Assembly: GCA_015680685.1 (NCBI GenBank) | Contig: MNCI01023302.1 | Location: 720,229 to 784,228 of the forward strand | Direction: 5' to 3' | Length of the DNA: 64,000 bases | Source of the DNA: Gnetum montanum | Lineage: Eukaryota > Streptophyta > Gnetopsida > Gnetales > Gnetaceae | Shown here: piece by piece, positions 24,667 through 36,806 of the stretch | How the letters are laid out: every line of letters starts with the position of its first letter | How positions within the stretch are numbered: position 1 is the stretch's first letter | Position numbers and translations under genes: made by a program | The notes under the pieces: generated by a model | Told to the model about the DNA's origin: nothing | The model's database searches: none | Seen by the model: only the letters and a program-made list of their open reading frames with translations

Positions 24667-26620
24667 TCTTACCCCAATGACTGAATGAAAAACTATCCTC
24701 AAGTTCCTTATAAAATATTGGGAAGGTATGGGATTATTGACTAATTGACAACTGACGGTGGAATGGGATGATAGACTCAACATGCCCAATGATGGATCAA
24801 TAAGCATATTACAACATTGTGGTGAACACTTTTACATAAATGACATCCAAGTCTTTATTTGGTAGCTTGTAGAGAAAGAGAGAGAAAGAAAATGAAGTGT
24901 GTTTCTGCCAATGCTAAGATTGCACCTTTCGTTGTTTATCCATAGCCACGCCACCAAACTTGCTCCTTTCATAAATGCTCCAGTTCTAGTCCATCCTGAG
25001 TGCTTCCTCCAAGCCTAGTCCATTGTTTATATGATCACCATCTGCACACACAACATAGTCACAAAAGAGCAAGGATAGATAAACCACAATGCAGTTGATA
25101 CCTTGCCTTGATATGAAGCACATTGGCTGAGTTGTGGTTATGGAAAAAACTGGTTTGGAGATTTATCACAAGTGACTACCCAAGGTGTAGGTGTTAGGTG
25201 AATAGTAAAATGGAGAAAATTGAAAAATTTGTGCCAAAGCCCCCATGACTAAGAGTGAACCTCCGATAGCAATAAGATGGAAAAATATGAGGAACAAGAA
25301 AGATGGGAAAAAATAACAACAGCAATGCCAATAAAATGGATGTCATGGATGGGGATGAAATAAGAGATGATTGATTGCAGGAAATGTTTAAGGAAACGAA
25401 CTTAACAATTGCACCAAAATGGAATGCCAGTGGGTCCTCCCCAAAGTAGCCTCATGCCTTTTATGCCCTAAAAAACCCACAAACCAAAGAGTCCATAGGC
25501 TCTAGGAATGTCATTTGGAAGCAAGAGTTAAAAACTTACCCACAAGAATTCACCAAGGAAAAACAATGCATCAACCCAAAAATGGACTAATGATAGAACC
25601 GGCAATGAGGTGGAAAATTGGGAGAAAGATGGAGAGGAGAGAATGGAATGGAATCCCAAGAACAAGGTTGTGTAAAGTCCCTTTTGTATTTCATGGTTAA
25701 GATAATTGATTAGAACTCATCCCAAATCCAAACTCAAACCAACCACATTCAGTGACCTCGCATCAATACACTTAACTAATCCATCCACTTGAAGCAACAA
25801 GAATGCTTCCACAAAGATTCACCACCATTCCAAGGAGAGCAAGAGGGAGAAGTAGGAAGTGAGAAAGGACCTTAGTTAGAGGGAACCTTCAAGCATGGGT
25901 AACATGTATTTCTAGTGCCATAACCAGTGCTTGTAACCCATATTACTTTATTATGTCTAAGGGGTGTGCTTTGAATTCTCATCTTTTTCTCTTTCTTTTG
26001 TGGCTTTTTTTTACGTGAGAGCCACATCATGCAAAGACTTATTTTTATTCACTCAACTTCTCTATTTTTTAACAATGTCAAAATGGTGGAAAACCAAAAA
26101 AAAGCATCCAAGCACCCAAGAGAATGGCTAGCACAAATGCATCGAATCCCCTTCAAGTCACATCCTTTTCATCCTTTGAATCTTTCCTTAGTTTGAAAAG
26201 TACCCAGCCACCAATTCATTAAAAGTTTACTTAGAAAAAGAGGGACTATATAGTTCCAAGCCAAAGGAGACCATAGAGTTGTATGGATGAGTGGATGGCG
26301 TGGACTCATTGCCTATTTTACCAAAAGAACCATACTTTAATATCAACATCATAATTCAAAGATAAAAATCAAACATTAGTAATCAATATGATATAATTCA
26401 ATCCACCATCATGAGCACTTAGTGAATGATGAATAAAAGTAAATCAAGTAATCAAAAAAATAGTAAAAATATGAACAATGGTGTAAAACAAAAATAAGAA
26501 AAGTTGGAAAAATGTGTAAAACAAAAATTCAAAAAAAATGAGGGCCTAGAATGGTTAGCATAGGTAGCCATCTCCCCCACGACTGAGTTGGAAGGAGGAA
26601 ATCCAAAATAGTGAGCAAGG
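24667..26620. other. 3' untranslated region of element 3
   Basis: Long non-coding stretch between integrase and LTR. It matches, in reverse, the corresponding region of element 2 (50130-52205), for example the GTGGGTCCTCCCCAAAGTAG words and the ATCCCATACCTTCCCAATATTTT words near the LTR. No open frame is conserved between the two. Confidence 0.75.
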
Positions 26621-29600
26621 TTATCCACTAACAAAGGTAGCATGTGTACTGGTTGTCCTAAGCTCATGAAAAGATTTGGTTTGTTGCACGTTGACCAACA
26701 GTTTCTTGTTTGGGCTCTCAAGTTTATATATTGTTATGGCCCCTAAAGGAAAAGTTACGTAAGTAATATAAGGTCTTTCCCATAGTGTTTGAAATTTAGT
26801 ATGTTGTGGCACATGTGTGGGATTCTAGTAGAGAACCTTATCTCCCGATTGATATTTAACTTTCCTAATCCTTAGGTCATGACGTTGCTTATTGAATGCC
26901 TTATGTAATTCATTAGATGACAAGGCAACTAGTCAATTTTCATCTAGCAAATTAAGGATTACTAACCATTGTTTCTATGCTAGATCAAGGTCAAGGTTTA
27001 GGTCACATGTCGTGGATAGTGTATGGAGCTCAGTTTGAATGGGACGTGTTGGTAATTTACTGTACACTAACTCATAGGGAGAGTAGCCTATAGGGAGTTT
27101 CTAGGTGGAGTGGTATTCCCAAAGAGAATCGTTCAATTTAGTGCTCTAGTCTCGCCTAAACTTTCTAATGGTTCTTTTCAATATCTTTGTAATCACCCTG
27201 TAGGTAACTTCTACTTGGCTGTTCGCTTGGGGGTGGTATGGTATAGTCAATTTATGCTCAACCCTTAAGCATTACATTAATTTCTAAAAAGTTGCACCTG
27301 TGAAGTGTGTACCATTATCTGAAATAAGTGCATGCGGCACACCAAATCTGTTTATGATTTGTTATTGAATAAATCGTGCTGCTATAAATGATGTACAATC
27401 TTTAATAGTAGCTACTTCAGCCCATTTTGTTAGGTAATCAACGAGAACAATAATATAATATTTTTCATTGGACATTGGTCTAATCAGCCCCATAAAATTA
27501 ATTCCACAAATGTCGAAGGGTTCTAACAGTTGAATCCATTGTTGCGAACCCTCCATTCTAGTAGTCATTCCCCCATCACATTGACAGCATTCACAATATT
27601 GGAAAAAATGATGGATGTCCTGATATAATGTAAGCCAATAATATCCTGTAAGTAGGATCTTAATGGTCGTTCATCTCCCAGTGTAATGACCCCCACAAGA
27701 ACCTTCATGAGCATCTTGGAGAACTCACAGTTGATTTATATCGGGAACACACCATAGAACCAAGCCATCGGGACACACTTTGTAAAGTTGCCCATTGATC
27801 TCCATAAAGTACTTGGCTCCATGAAGAAACTATTGTTTCTTCTTAAGGTTTAACTCTTGTGGTGTTTGTTGGTTGAGGAGATAGGTAAGAATGCTACAAT
27901 ACCAATTTGTCTCCATGGGTGATCGATTATTCACTACACCAGTAAAGAGGAATTCATCAAGAAAATGATCAAAAATTGGATACTCATCCTCTTTGTTGTC
28001 CCATCGCAACTAAGATAAATGATCAACAACTACATTCTCGGTGCCCTTGTGATCGATCATCGTTAAATTGAACTCTTGTAAGATTAAAAGCCATCATATG
28101 ATACAAGGGCTTACCATTGGCTTATTCATGAGGAATTGGATTGCACTATGATCTGAATGTATATATACTTTATATCCCAATACATAGTGTCTAAAATTTT
28201 CTAGTGTAAACACTACAACCATTAATTCTTTCTCTATGGTATTGTAGTTAAGTTGTGCACCAGTGATACTTCTACTTGCACAGTGGATGTAATAAGGATG
28301 CTTTTTGATCATCTAATTGTATAAGTACGGCTCCTAAAGCATAGTTGGATGCATCAGTCATGATATGGAATGGTTTGGACCAATCAGGAGCTTGTAGAAT
28401 GGGTGTTTCTACTAACTTCCATTTTAGAGTTTGGAAAGCTAATTCACATTCCCTAGTCCATTAGAAAGGTACATCCTTTTTCGTTAATTCCATCAATGTT
28501 TTGGAAACCTTTGAAAAGTTCTCAATCAATCTCCTATAGTAGCCAGTATGTCCTAGGAATGACCGAATATCTTTAATAGTTTTCGGTTGACAGGTAATTC
28601 CTTGGATAATTTTGATTTTCTCAAGGTCTACCTCTATCCCTGTGTGTGAGATTTTTTGCTCTAGTACTATGCCTTCTTGGACCATCAAATGACTTTTCTG
28701 CCAATTGAGCCTCAAATTGGTTTCTACACATCTTTTTAACACTTGATCCAACTAGTCCAAGGCTTGATCAAAGTTTGCTCCGTAAGTGGAGAAGTTGTCC
28801 ATAAAGACCTCCATGTCATTCCCTATCTGTTATTGAAATATGCTTAGAACTAGTTGTTGAAATGTTCTAGGGGCATTGCATAAGCTAAACAGCATCTATT
28901 TGTATGCGAACATTCCCCAAGGACTGGTGAACGTAGTCTTGGCTTAGTCTTCTAGGGTTATTTGTATTTGGTTATATCTGCTATATCCATCCAAAAAAAT
29001 ATAATAGCGATGCCCTACGATGGTTTTTAAAACTTGGTCAACAAATGGCAATGGAAAGTGATCTTTGAATGCTGCCATATTTAGTAGCCTAAAATCTATG
29101 CACACCCTCCATTTGCCTCCCTTTTTAGGCACAATAACTAAGGGGCTAACCCATTCGCTATCAGCAATGGGGTATATGAACCCAACCTTGAGAAGCTGTT
29201 TGATTTCTTCCTTGACTACTTACTTCAACTTTCGGTGAAAATGCCTCTATGGTTGTCTTCAAGGCTTCATGAAGGGGTCAATGTAAATCCTATGTTGGCA
29301 TATCCTAGGATCTATTCCTATTAATTCGGGATATGACCAAGCGAAGGCTTTTGACCATCAGTAGTTCTTCTTTCTATTGAGGAGAAAGCTTAGCATTGAT
29401 AATTACCGATTTTCTATTTTTAAGGAACGTGTATTCCATATTGGTGGGCAATGGTTTTAGCTTGAGGAGCTCCTGCTTAAATTTCTCAGGGATTTCCAAC
29501 TTCCCCAGTTGATATTTTCAATGGTTTCAAGCTCTAATGCATCTATGCTATCAATGTAAGCACAATTCAAACCCTTATTTGGTTCCATGCATATGAGTGA

Positions 29601-30250
29601 ACTGCTCTCTTGATCAGTTGTCAGCCACTGGGTGTGTTCCTATCGTGTGGCTGCTGCATACAAGCATCTTTGTATGTTAATCACTTGTGCACATTGATTG
29701 CATGCAGGCAATGCTAAACTTTTCACAAACCATGACCTCTGCACACAATTACACCATGTCTCACTATATGCGATGCATGGAACTTTCTTCTTCTCGATCT
29801 TTCTGAATGTATTTTCCTTTGATATTGCTAGTGAAAGATCACGAATTCCTAGGCATGCATCGATGGTGCTTAGCCATGCTCTTCCCATAATGATTGGGGA
29901 GTCCCCCTTACTATTTTTTACCTAAATCACTAGGAAGTCAACTAGGTATGACCATCCACAAACAATGGTAACAATGTCTTCCACCAGTCCCAATGGGACA
30001 GTGATGGACTGGTCAACCAACTCTAGATGGATGTTGCTCTTTTTCAATGGAGGCAAGTTCTAGGCCTTGTACATCTCTTAAGAAATCAAGTTAATACCAA
30101 AACCTAAATCCAAAATATCCTTGCATGATGCATTTCTAGCAATTTGTAAGTATATCAAAGGACTCCCAAGATCAGAGAATTTCCTGGGAAGGTGGCCAGC
30201 TTTGATCCAATCAGTGACAGCATGTGTTAGCATGACCGTATCCGTTGAGT
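26621..30250 (-). pseudogene. pol of element 3 (protease, RT, RNase H, integrase)
   Basis: Protease (about 30180-29900) reads D-L-G where DSG is expected. A Cys-containing linker follows. RT (about 29150-28450) has KWRVCIDFRLLN and FLDGYSRYNQIQI; its catalytic box is FMDN (Asn at 28794-28796) in place of FMDD. The Ty3-type RNase H is at about 28450-28020. Integrase (about 27700-26900) has the first catalytic Asp as Asn (GINFMG, 27497-27499) but keeps ISDNGTHF and the Glu of QVEV. The C-terminal part resembles Athila integrase tails. Several stops and at least one frameshift (around 28312) are present. Confidence 0.88.
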
Positions 30251-32765
30251 GCGATTATTAGGTTGAAGAGGGCTCCAAAGTTTTGATTGATACTAAGGCA
30301 TCTAAGGAATTAGCTGCTTGTGATTGCAAGGGCTTGGTTGGACCGTTGGTTCTAAAGAAAGTTCTTTTCTTCATGTGGTTGTTGGAACCAATAGTAGGTT
30401 GAGAGGTAACAACCCTCGTGGCATTACGTTGCTACGGTTGGGTAGGGATTTCATCTTGCATCGCGGGAGTAGGTGGTAGTGGAGCTATTGGTGGAAGAGA
30501 TGCAGTCTGATGAGAAGGATGATATGCTTGCAGAATATCACCTCTAGAAGAGGGAGTCCCATAATACTCATAGGCTTGGTAGTCAGGTTGAGGAGTGATG
30601 TGACCAGTAGAGTCACATGGGAAGATTGGCTGCTGTATGTAATATCCATATGGGTCAGGTTCTCGGTAAGGATACTATTGCCTTGGTGGTGGCATTCCCC
30701 ATAATTGTGGGTGCTACCACTATTGATATTGCTCAATCAGTTGTGGTGGAGTTCCACTGGAATAATATGTTAAGGGTTGGTGGAACTGCCTTGGGTTACC
30801 TTGAGGATAAGGTAACCTTCGGGGTGTTTACCTTTTGTTTAATTGTGGGTTGAGTGCATACACCCCAAACTCGTACAGATGTGAGATTATAGGGCAACAT
30901 CCCTTAGGATGGTCATATTAACATATCTCACATCCACTATCATTGTCTGTTTCCAAATCCACAACCTCTTCAATGATGGCAACTTTTCCCTTACCCTTGC
31001 TACGTGCATGTTTAGCCTCTTTCTTTTTTCTTTTCTCACTACCTTGCTCTCTAGACTCCTCTACTATTTTAAGAACAGTTTAAAATCTATTGTCTAGGGA
31101 ATTCCACATTTGGTCTACCTTTGCTGAAACTTCTGATGTCATCTTTTGGATAGGCAAAGTTTTCCTATTCACCATCTCTTCGAGTGATGACTCTTCTTCA
31201 TCCTCACAAAATCTTACTTTCCTCTTCCGAAGGGAAGGATCTCGATTATACTCTTCCACACTTTCTCTCTTCCATAGCTCACCTTCATCCTTAGCAACTT
31301 GCTCCAATAGTCTTTGAATTTGATTGGACCTAAGCTCGGATAGTCTTCCTTGGGCATAAGTCCCAAGGGTTCTTCTCGTTTCATGCCTAAGCCCATCCAC
31401 GAGATGGTGCAGTTGATCCCTTTGTGAATAACCATGGCCAGGACAACAATGTAATAGTGCATAGTATCATCCCATGGTAGCATCCAAGGGTTCATGTCCT
31501 CCTTGTTTTCAGCCTTAGATTTGCTTTCGTAAGTTAGAGACTCAGAAGTACATTTGGTACTTGTCATTAAATAGTTCTAACATAGTACTCCACCTACGAA
31601 TGGATTCTGGTTCTAAAGACCAGTACTAGTTTTTTGCTTCTTTAACTAATTTTCATAGGAACAACTTAAGTTTTTACCATTCGTTCTCTATGTTCTATAA
31701 GGCACACACATCATGGAATGCTTGTAAATGATTTTGAGGATCAGCGTTGTATCCCCCTTCAAATCGTGGGATGTTGTTCATATCTAATCTCTTGATCCTA
31801 CTATCTTTTTGATGCCTTGTTGGAATTCTAACAACCTCAGTTATGTCCAACGTACTTCAAGTAGTGAGGAGGGGTTCATCGTAATTGTCTCATCCATGGC
31901 ATCTATGATGCCTATGTTGTTCCCTACTCTCCCTTGTTCTATGTCGTGACTCTCTAGAATGCCCTCATCCCCTTTCCTGGTTGTTTCGTCTATGAATTCC
32001 ACTTTGCCTACCTTTATCCCCATGATCATTTTCTTTATGAGAACGTTCAAATATTTAAGAAGAGGGTGAAGGAGATGATGAAGGTGAAGAAGAAGGATAA
32101 CCATCACCATGATGGTGTCTTCTACCTTCTCTTCTGCGGTCTCGGCCCCGATCGCGATTATGATTAGAATGTCCATCTTTATCATGAGTTTGTGTCCCTT
32201 TTTCGAACCCTTTGTGCCCATGGGTATCAAAACCTGGGTTATGAATAGTGTAATGAAGGTCCTGATACACAACCCCTTGGCCAAAGTCAAGGGGAGGAAT
32301 ATCATTATGTGGGCGACTGGCTGAGCTAGGTTCACCACCCTCATTTTCACTTAAGACATGTGGGGCATCTTGGGACCACTTACCCTTCAAAGACTTATGA
32401 TGTCTCTCTTGTTGCAAGTCCCTTTAACATTTTGCCTCTATGGGATGGTATTCTCTTGAGTCATGGTCTTGAACAATGTATTCTATGTGTAAGTGCAGCA
32501 TGCCAATTCGTGTGAGAGCATGAAGAAGCATGCTTAGGACTGAACGATCAGGAGGTAATGCTATGTTACCTTCTAAGTCTCACCAATGTAGTTGTTCATC
32601 TTGATGGAGGATAAAGGTGAAGTCTAGTATATACTCATCAGGATGAACATATACCACTCAAACCTGTTGAGAGACTAGTGGATCATATTCATGTGTATTA
32701 CGCCACTGACTGTTTCCTATTTCAGACCTAGGCGGTGAGGTTCTTTCGTACAAAGAAGGAGACAT
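30251..32765 (-). pseudogene. gag of element 3 (Athila-type)
   Basis: Start ATG is the complement of 32763-32765 (MSPSLYERTSPPRSE). An N-terminal domain (to about 32400) is followed by an Arg/His/Asp-rich stretch with SSPSSSPSPSS, then the gag core (about 31830-31250) with NIPRFEGGYNADPQNHLQAF and DGLRHETRRTLGTYAQGRL. A C-terminal Cys-containing CEIC..YDHPKGC motif lies near 30890. The Pro/Tyr/Gln-rich tail leads to protease. The domain layout matches gag of elements 2 and 4. Many TAG/TAA stops; it cannot be translated. Confidence 0.85.
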
Positions 32766-32882
32766 ACTTGTCTATTCAATGTGCAATGTATTCTTGTTTA
32801 TTATTTTCTCAACCAACCGTAAGTGTTCGTTCCAACAATGTGAATGATTTCCTATGTTCTAGTTAGTGCACAAACAACTAAG

Positions 32883-32900
32883 TCCCTAGCAACGGTGCCA
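32883..32900 (-). other. Primer-binding site of element 3
   Basis: Reverse strand TGGCACCGTTGCTAGGGA, one base inside the LTR end at 32902. It differs from TGGCGCCGTTGCCGGGGA (tRNA-Asp-type, usual in Athila) by three transitions. Confidence 0.8.
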
Positions 32901-32901
32901 A

Positions 32902-33049
32902 TGATGAGCAGCGACGTACCCCAATGATCAACCAACCTGTCCTTGTTCCACAAAGGTGCATAGACACTTAGTCCTTGGAATTCAACTGAATCATGCATAA
33001 AACACTTGTATTCATATGGTTGAGCATAGGAGTACCTCGCCACTCATCA
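32902..33049. repeat. Aberrant 5' end of element 3: inverted pair of U5 ends
   Basis: 32902-32922 is the last 21 bp of an LTR in reverse orientation, next to the primer-binding site. From 32923 to 33049 the orientation flips: this is the last 127 bp of the LTR read forward, ending CTCATCA, followed by AAGAT. U3, R and most of U5 are missing. The two pieces form a small imperfect palindrome. Confidence 0.85.
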
Positions 33050-33054
33050 AAGAT

Positions 33055-33296
33055 GTAGCTAAGTGACTAAGAGCTGAATATGAAAAATGGGAAAAAATTA
33101 AAATAAATATAAATCTTTCAAAATCCATTGTAAATTACAACACAACCAATGATAGCTATTCTATGTGATATTTCTAGATTTAAAATGGATAAAAAGGAGT
33201 TTACATAAACTAACATGATGCATGTTGAATCATCAACAATATAAGCCATTGTAATTCTTTTCAAGTATATCTACTAAATCTTTTTTTCTAGTCTCC
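33055..33296. other. AT-rich sequence between insertions
   Basis: Short stretch of the older locus between the element 3 target site and the next LTR. Nothing recognised. Confidence 0.5.
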
Positions 33297-33301
33297 ACAA
33301 T

Positions 33302-34168
33302 TGATGAGTAGCAAGTAGTCCCTATGCCCAACCATACAAATCACAAGCATGTACATGCAATCCAGTTGAATTCCATAAATCCTTCTACCTAAGTGGCTTT
33401 TATCTTAGATAGTCAAACATGAGGTTACTGGTCAATGTCTGCCCAATCATCACTTGTGTTAATTCCATCCATATGGCTAAGTGTCATTGAGATGTAAGAT
33501 ATTTATATTTATAATTTTATTATTTTCATCATTAAAAGTGTTAAAAGGTGAAGCAATTAAAATATTAAACTTTAACTAATTAATAAACTAAAGGTAAGTT
33601 AAGCTATTCTAAATGTAGAGCATCTATTCACACTTTTTGTACACATCCTGAACTTATACTGATAACATTGGGTTACCAAGTGTTTACTACTAGGCATAAC
33701 AAGTATTCAGTGCTAGGACTATAAAACATTAATATATTATGCTCAAAGTATTCATACTCATATTACTATGGAATAAAATATTAATTTCTTAAGTGTCGAA
33801 AAGTAAAGTGCTTGTAAGTAAACTAAATGCTAGTCCAAGTGCTACAATGGAAAGAAAAAATCTTGATTTTATTTCCATTATGAAAAAGTGTCCAAGTATA
33901 TCTTGCACTTAAACAAAACTCTATACAATCAATTCGATCCATACTAGAGGTAATCAGAGAGAAATTTTTCTAAGTATTATAGAAACAAACTGTAAGAGCT
34001 TCACGAGAAGAATGACCAAAGGAATCATAAATGCAATTAGTGTGTATATTTATATAGGCTTAGGGAGAATCAACATCAATACATATGCACCAACATATCC
34101 AAGAATGCATTGACAAGGCTGCATCAATGGATATGCACCAACATAGCTAATTGATTTATACTTTATTA
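33302..34168 (-). repeat. Solo LTR, Athila-like
   Basis: On the reverse strand this ends in a recognisable U5 terminus (33302: TGATGAGTAGCAAGTAGTCC on the forward strand, the complement of the LTR end seen in elements 2 and 4). A TATA-like TATATAAATA sits near 34048-34058, with two copies of ATATGCACCAACATA (34083 and 34131) upstream. No internal sequence follows on either side. A possible duplication ACAAT occurs at 33297-33301 and 34169-34173, but the inferred start then reads TA instead of TG, so the outer limit is tentative. Confidence 0.6.
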
Positions 34169-34173
34169 ACAAT

Positions 34174-36328
34174 GAATTGAATCCATTTTCAACTTGGATG
34201 CTTCTTGCAATACTCCTTCATGTAAATAAGTTGCTTCTATAAATTATCCAAAAAACAATTGATAACAAAATTCTTATGTCCATAAATGTTAATTTTCAAA
34301 CCAATGTAAACCCACCATAGGTGCTTGTGAAGATCAAGGTTATATTTATTTGAAATATTTTTAAAAACATTTATCATAAGTATATGGCCCTCCATATTTA
34401 TCAAAACTGGAGCATATTTATACAAGCCATAACTAATCTTGGCTAGCAAAGTTTATTGTATATTTCAAGAACCACCCTTCCACTTATGATACAATTACCA
34501 TAAGATGAAATACAGTTTGTAGTTCTTTCAACTAAGGAAATAAATTGAGAAGATCTATAGATTGTAAATAGATTAAACTACTTATTTAAAAATTATGTAC
34601 AAGAAAAAAAATTCACTAACCTCTAGAGCATCTTCAAGGCTAACTTCTCTACTAGTATAGATTCAATCTTCCAATTAAAATATAGAAGGATTATAAAGAA
34701 GTGACATTGATGCTTCTGATTAATTGTAACTAATAATGCTTGATCCCAGCTAGTCAGTCTTCAAAACTTAGTTTACAATAAGATTTATTACATCCACTAC
34801 TTTATTGAATATTTTTTTCCTTTGGATTAAATATTTCTTAGCAATATCAACATCTAATCAGGAAAAAATTTCATCAAGGGAAGTATACATCTAACTTTAA
34901 ATACTAACAGTTTATTTCTATCTTCTCTTTATTTATGTAAGTTAGTTAAACAACTACTAAGAAAAATATGGTCAAATGTAGAAGGAAAGAAAAAAGTTTA
35001 TTTAGAACACATTATATGTAACCAATTTGATTCAGGAGTTTATAAAATTCTATATAGATATCTTAATCAGTAAGCTTCATTTGAGTTTACATCAACTTAG
35101 GATAAAAACTGAAAGATGACTTAATCTTCCTGATAATAACACATATGTAGGTTTTATGAATCAATAGCTCTTAAGGACAAGTATCATGTATTTTTTATTT
35201 TTCCTTTAAATAAGCATCTCCACCAAAAATATAACATTGTCGTAAAAATTATATATAAATTATTTTTGTTACATCCAATGGTGCTTAGCCACTTTGTAAA
35301 ATCTATTTTTATTTTCCATGAGATGAACATACTATCTCTCCAATAGATCGTTTTTGGTCTATGGATGTAATAAAATCTTTAGTTTCAATTTCAATGACTT
35401 ATCTTGATTGAAGACTTGTATTTTTGATTTAATCACTCCAAGATAACCAAAAATATAAAAATATGTGTTACCATTTCGTGAACTAAATCTCCAAGGTAAT
35501 CTTAGCAAGTACCTCAAAATTTAGATAGTCTGCAATGGCATCTAGAATGAACTAAATCTCTTCTTCTTTTAGCTTAGGAAATATAGTCAATATAGTAGTA
35601 CTAGAATTTGTGGTTCTTATAATAGTTCTTCTAAGCCAAAGGTGCATTACTTTTCCATATTTTGTTGTTCATAAAATTAATCCCATATCCTCTAGAAAAT
35701 TTTTATAATTAGAAAGGATAATATGAACATGATTGTTTGGATAGATAATCTTTTTGACATCTTTATCAATCATTTTCCTAACTTCATCACAAAAAGAACC
35801 AACCGCATTTACCATAAATTTTGAATACATATCAAATTCATCACCTATAAATTCATAAACAAAAACATTAACAAATTAAAGTTATCTATGAAAGAATGTT
35901 AAAAAAGAAAATAGATTTTGTAATTCCTAAGGTTGTGTCATGAATTAAGGATTATGATGTGATTTCAAAATAAGAAAGAAAATTTTAGTGCCCATTCTTA
36001 TTTCGAACTATTAAGTATCATGTGATCATGTTAGCAAAGAAAGAAAGCATGTAGATGTTGGTAGCAAAGAAACAACAGGTCTTACATTTGTGGCACTATC
36101 TCAAGTGAGGAGTATTGACAGTTTGAAGATATTCCCTTCGATCTCCAAAGAAAGATATATCAAGATATTTAATGCTTCGCACCTTCAAAGTAGATTGGAT
36201 GAAGAGCAACGCATTAAATCTAATGAAGAATGATCTCATTCTTATAATCATTCAATAAAGCATTCCATGGTCTTATAATATTTTTATTTGTTATGTTTAA
36301 ATCATTGTTGTAGTAGACAACTGGCGAT
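34174..36328. other. AT-rich region, mostly unexplained
   Basis: No clear gene. The only coherent coding-like stretch is on the reverse strand at 35669-35844, listed separately. Open stretches in other frames between 35000 and 35600 suggest a badly decayed reverse-strand gene or element that I cannot name. Confidence 0.45.
35669..35844 (-). pseudogene. Exon-like open stretch, unidentified
   Basis: Reverse strand, 58 codons open, directly after a good 3' splice site (TTTATGAATTTATAG). The peptide begins GDEFDMYSKFMVNAVGSF and continues with charged and aliphatic residues; then a TGA. Shifted frames below it stay partly coding-like down to about 35300. No family is recognised. It could be a captured gene fragment or chance. 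Confidence 0.3.
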
Positions 36329-36806
36329 CACTAGCTTAGTTATATATTTACAATATATATCTATAAATTGGCCGATAGAATCTTATTAGTTTACAAATAA
36401 AAAGTCCTTTGAGTAAAAAATTTCACGACTTCTGGATGAAGAACAAGAGTTTTGTACCTTATTTTTCCTAAGGATGGGTTCTGAAAAAAAATTCCATGAA
36501 TTAGTGTATGCTCTCACTCTCGGCCGAATTTATGCTCTCACTCTCAACAAATTCGGCCAAGGGTGAGAGCATACACTAATTCATGGAATTTTTTTTTTCA
36601 GAAAACCCATCCTTAGAAAAAATAAGGTACAGNTGTATAGAACTCTTATTCTTCTTCCAGAAGGCATGAAAATTTGGGTTTTTAAATCTTTTTTTTCGTC
36701 CAGAAGTCGTGAAATTTTTTACTCAAAGAACTTTTTACTTGTAAACTAATAAGATTCTATCGGACAATTTATAGATATATATTATAAATATATAACTAAG
36801 CTAGTG
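36329..36806. mobile_element. CACTA-ended long-hairpin element (MITE/foldback)
   Basis: A 478-bp near-perfect inverted repeat. The left arm starts CACTAGCTTAGTTATATATT at 36329 and the right arm ends with its complement at 36806. The arms are about 210 and 260 bp; the right arm has about 50 extra bp and an ambiguous base (36633). The centre repeats the words CTCTCACTCT and GGCCGAATTT. CACTA...TAGTG ends suggest the CACTA (En/Spm) superfamily, but the flanking 3-mers (GAT and TTA) do not match, so a target duplication is not seen. No coding capacity. Confidence 0.8.

Larger units (their letters stand above)
23759..33049 (-). mobile_element. Element 3: Athila-like retrotransposon with two U5 ends
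   Basis: Reverse-strand order: primer-binding site 32883-32900, gag from 32765, protease, RT, RNase H, integrase, long 3' untranslated region, 3' LTR 24666-23759. It is flanked by AAGAT at 23754-23758 and 33050-33054. The left end is the reverse complement of an LTR 3' (U5) end, as expected, but the right end is ALSO an LTR U5 end, in forward orientation (about 32923-33049), instead of a U3 start. The primer-binding site TGGCACCGTTGCTAGGGA differs from the tRNA-Asp-type site by three transitions. The gag design and the FMDN/NLRLNWQKSHLMVQEG-type RT place it with Athila. Confidence 0.85.

Noticed and set aside
31841-32350. Reverse-strand open frame of 169 codons over gag of element 3
   Set aside because: It is an alternative frame of gag; the gag frame is supported by motifs shared with elements 2 and 4. 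The same holds for 44554-45009 in element 2.
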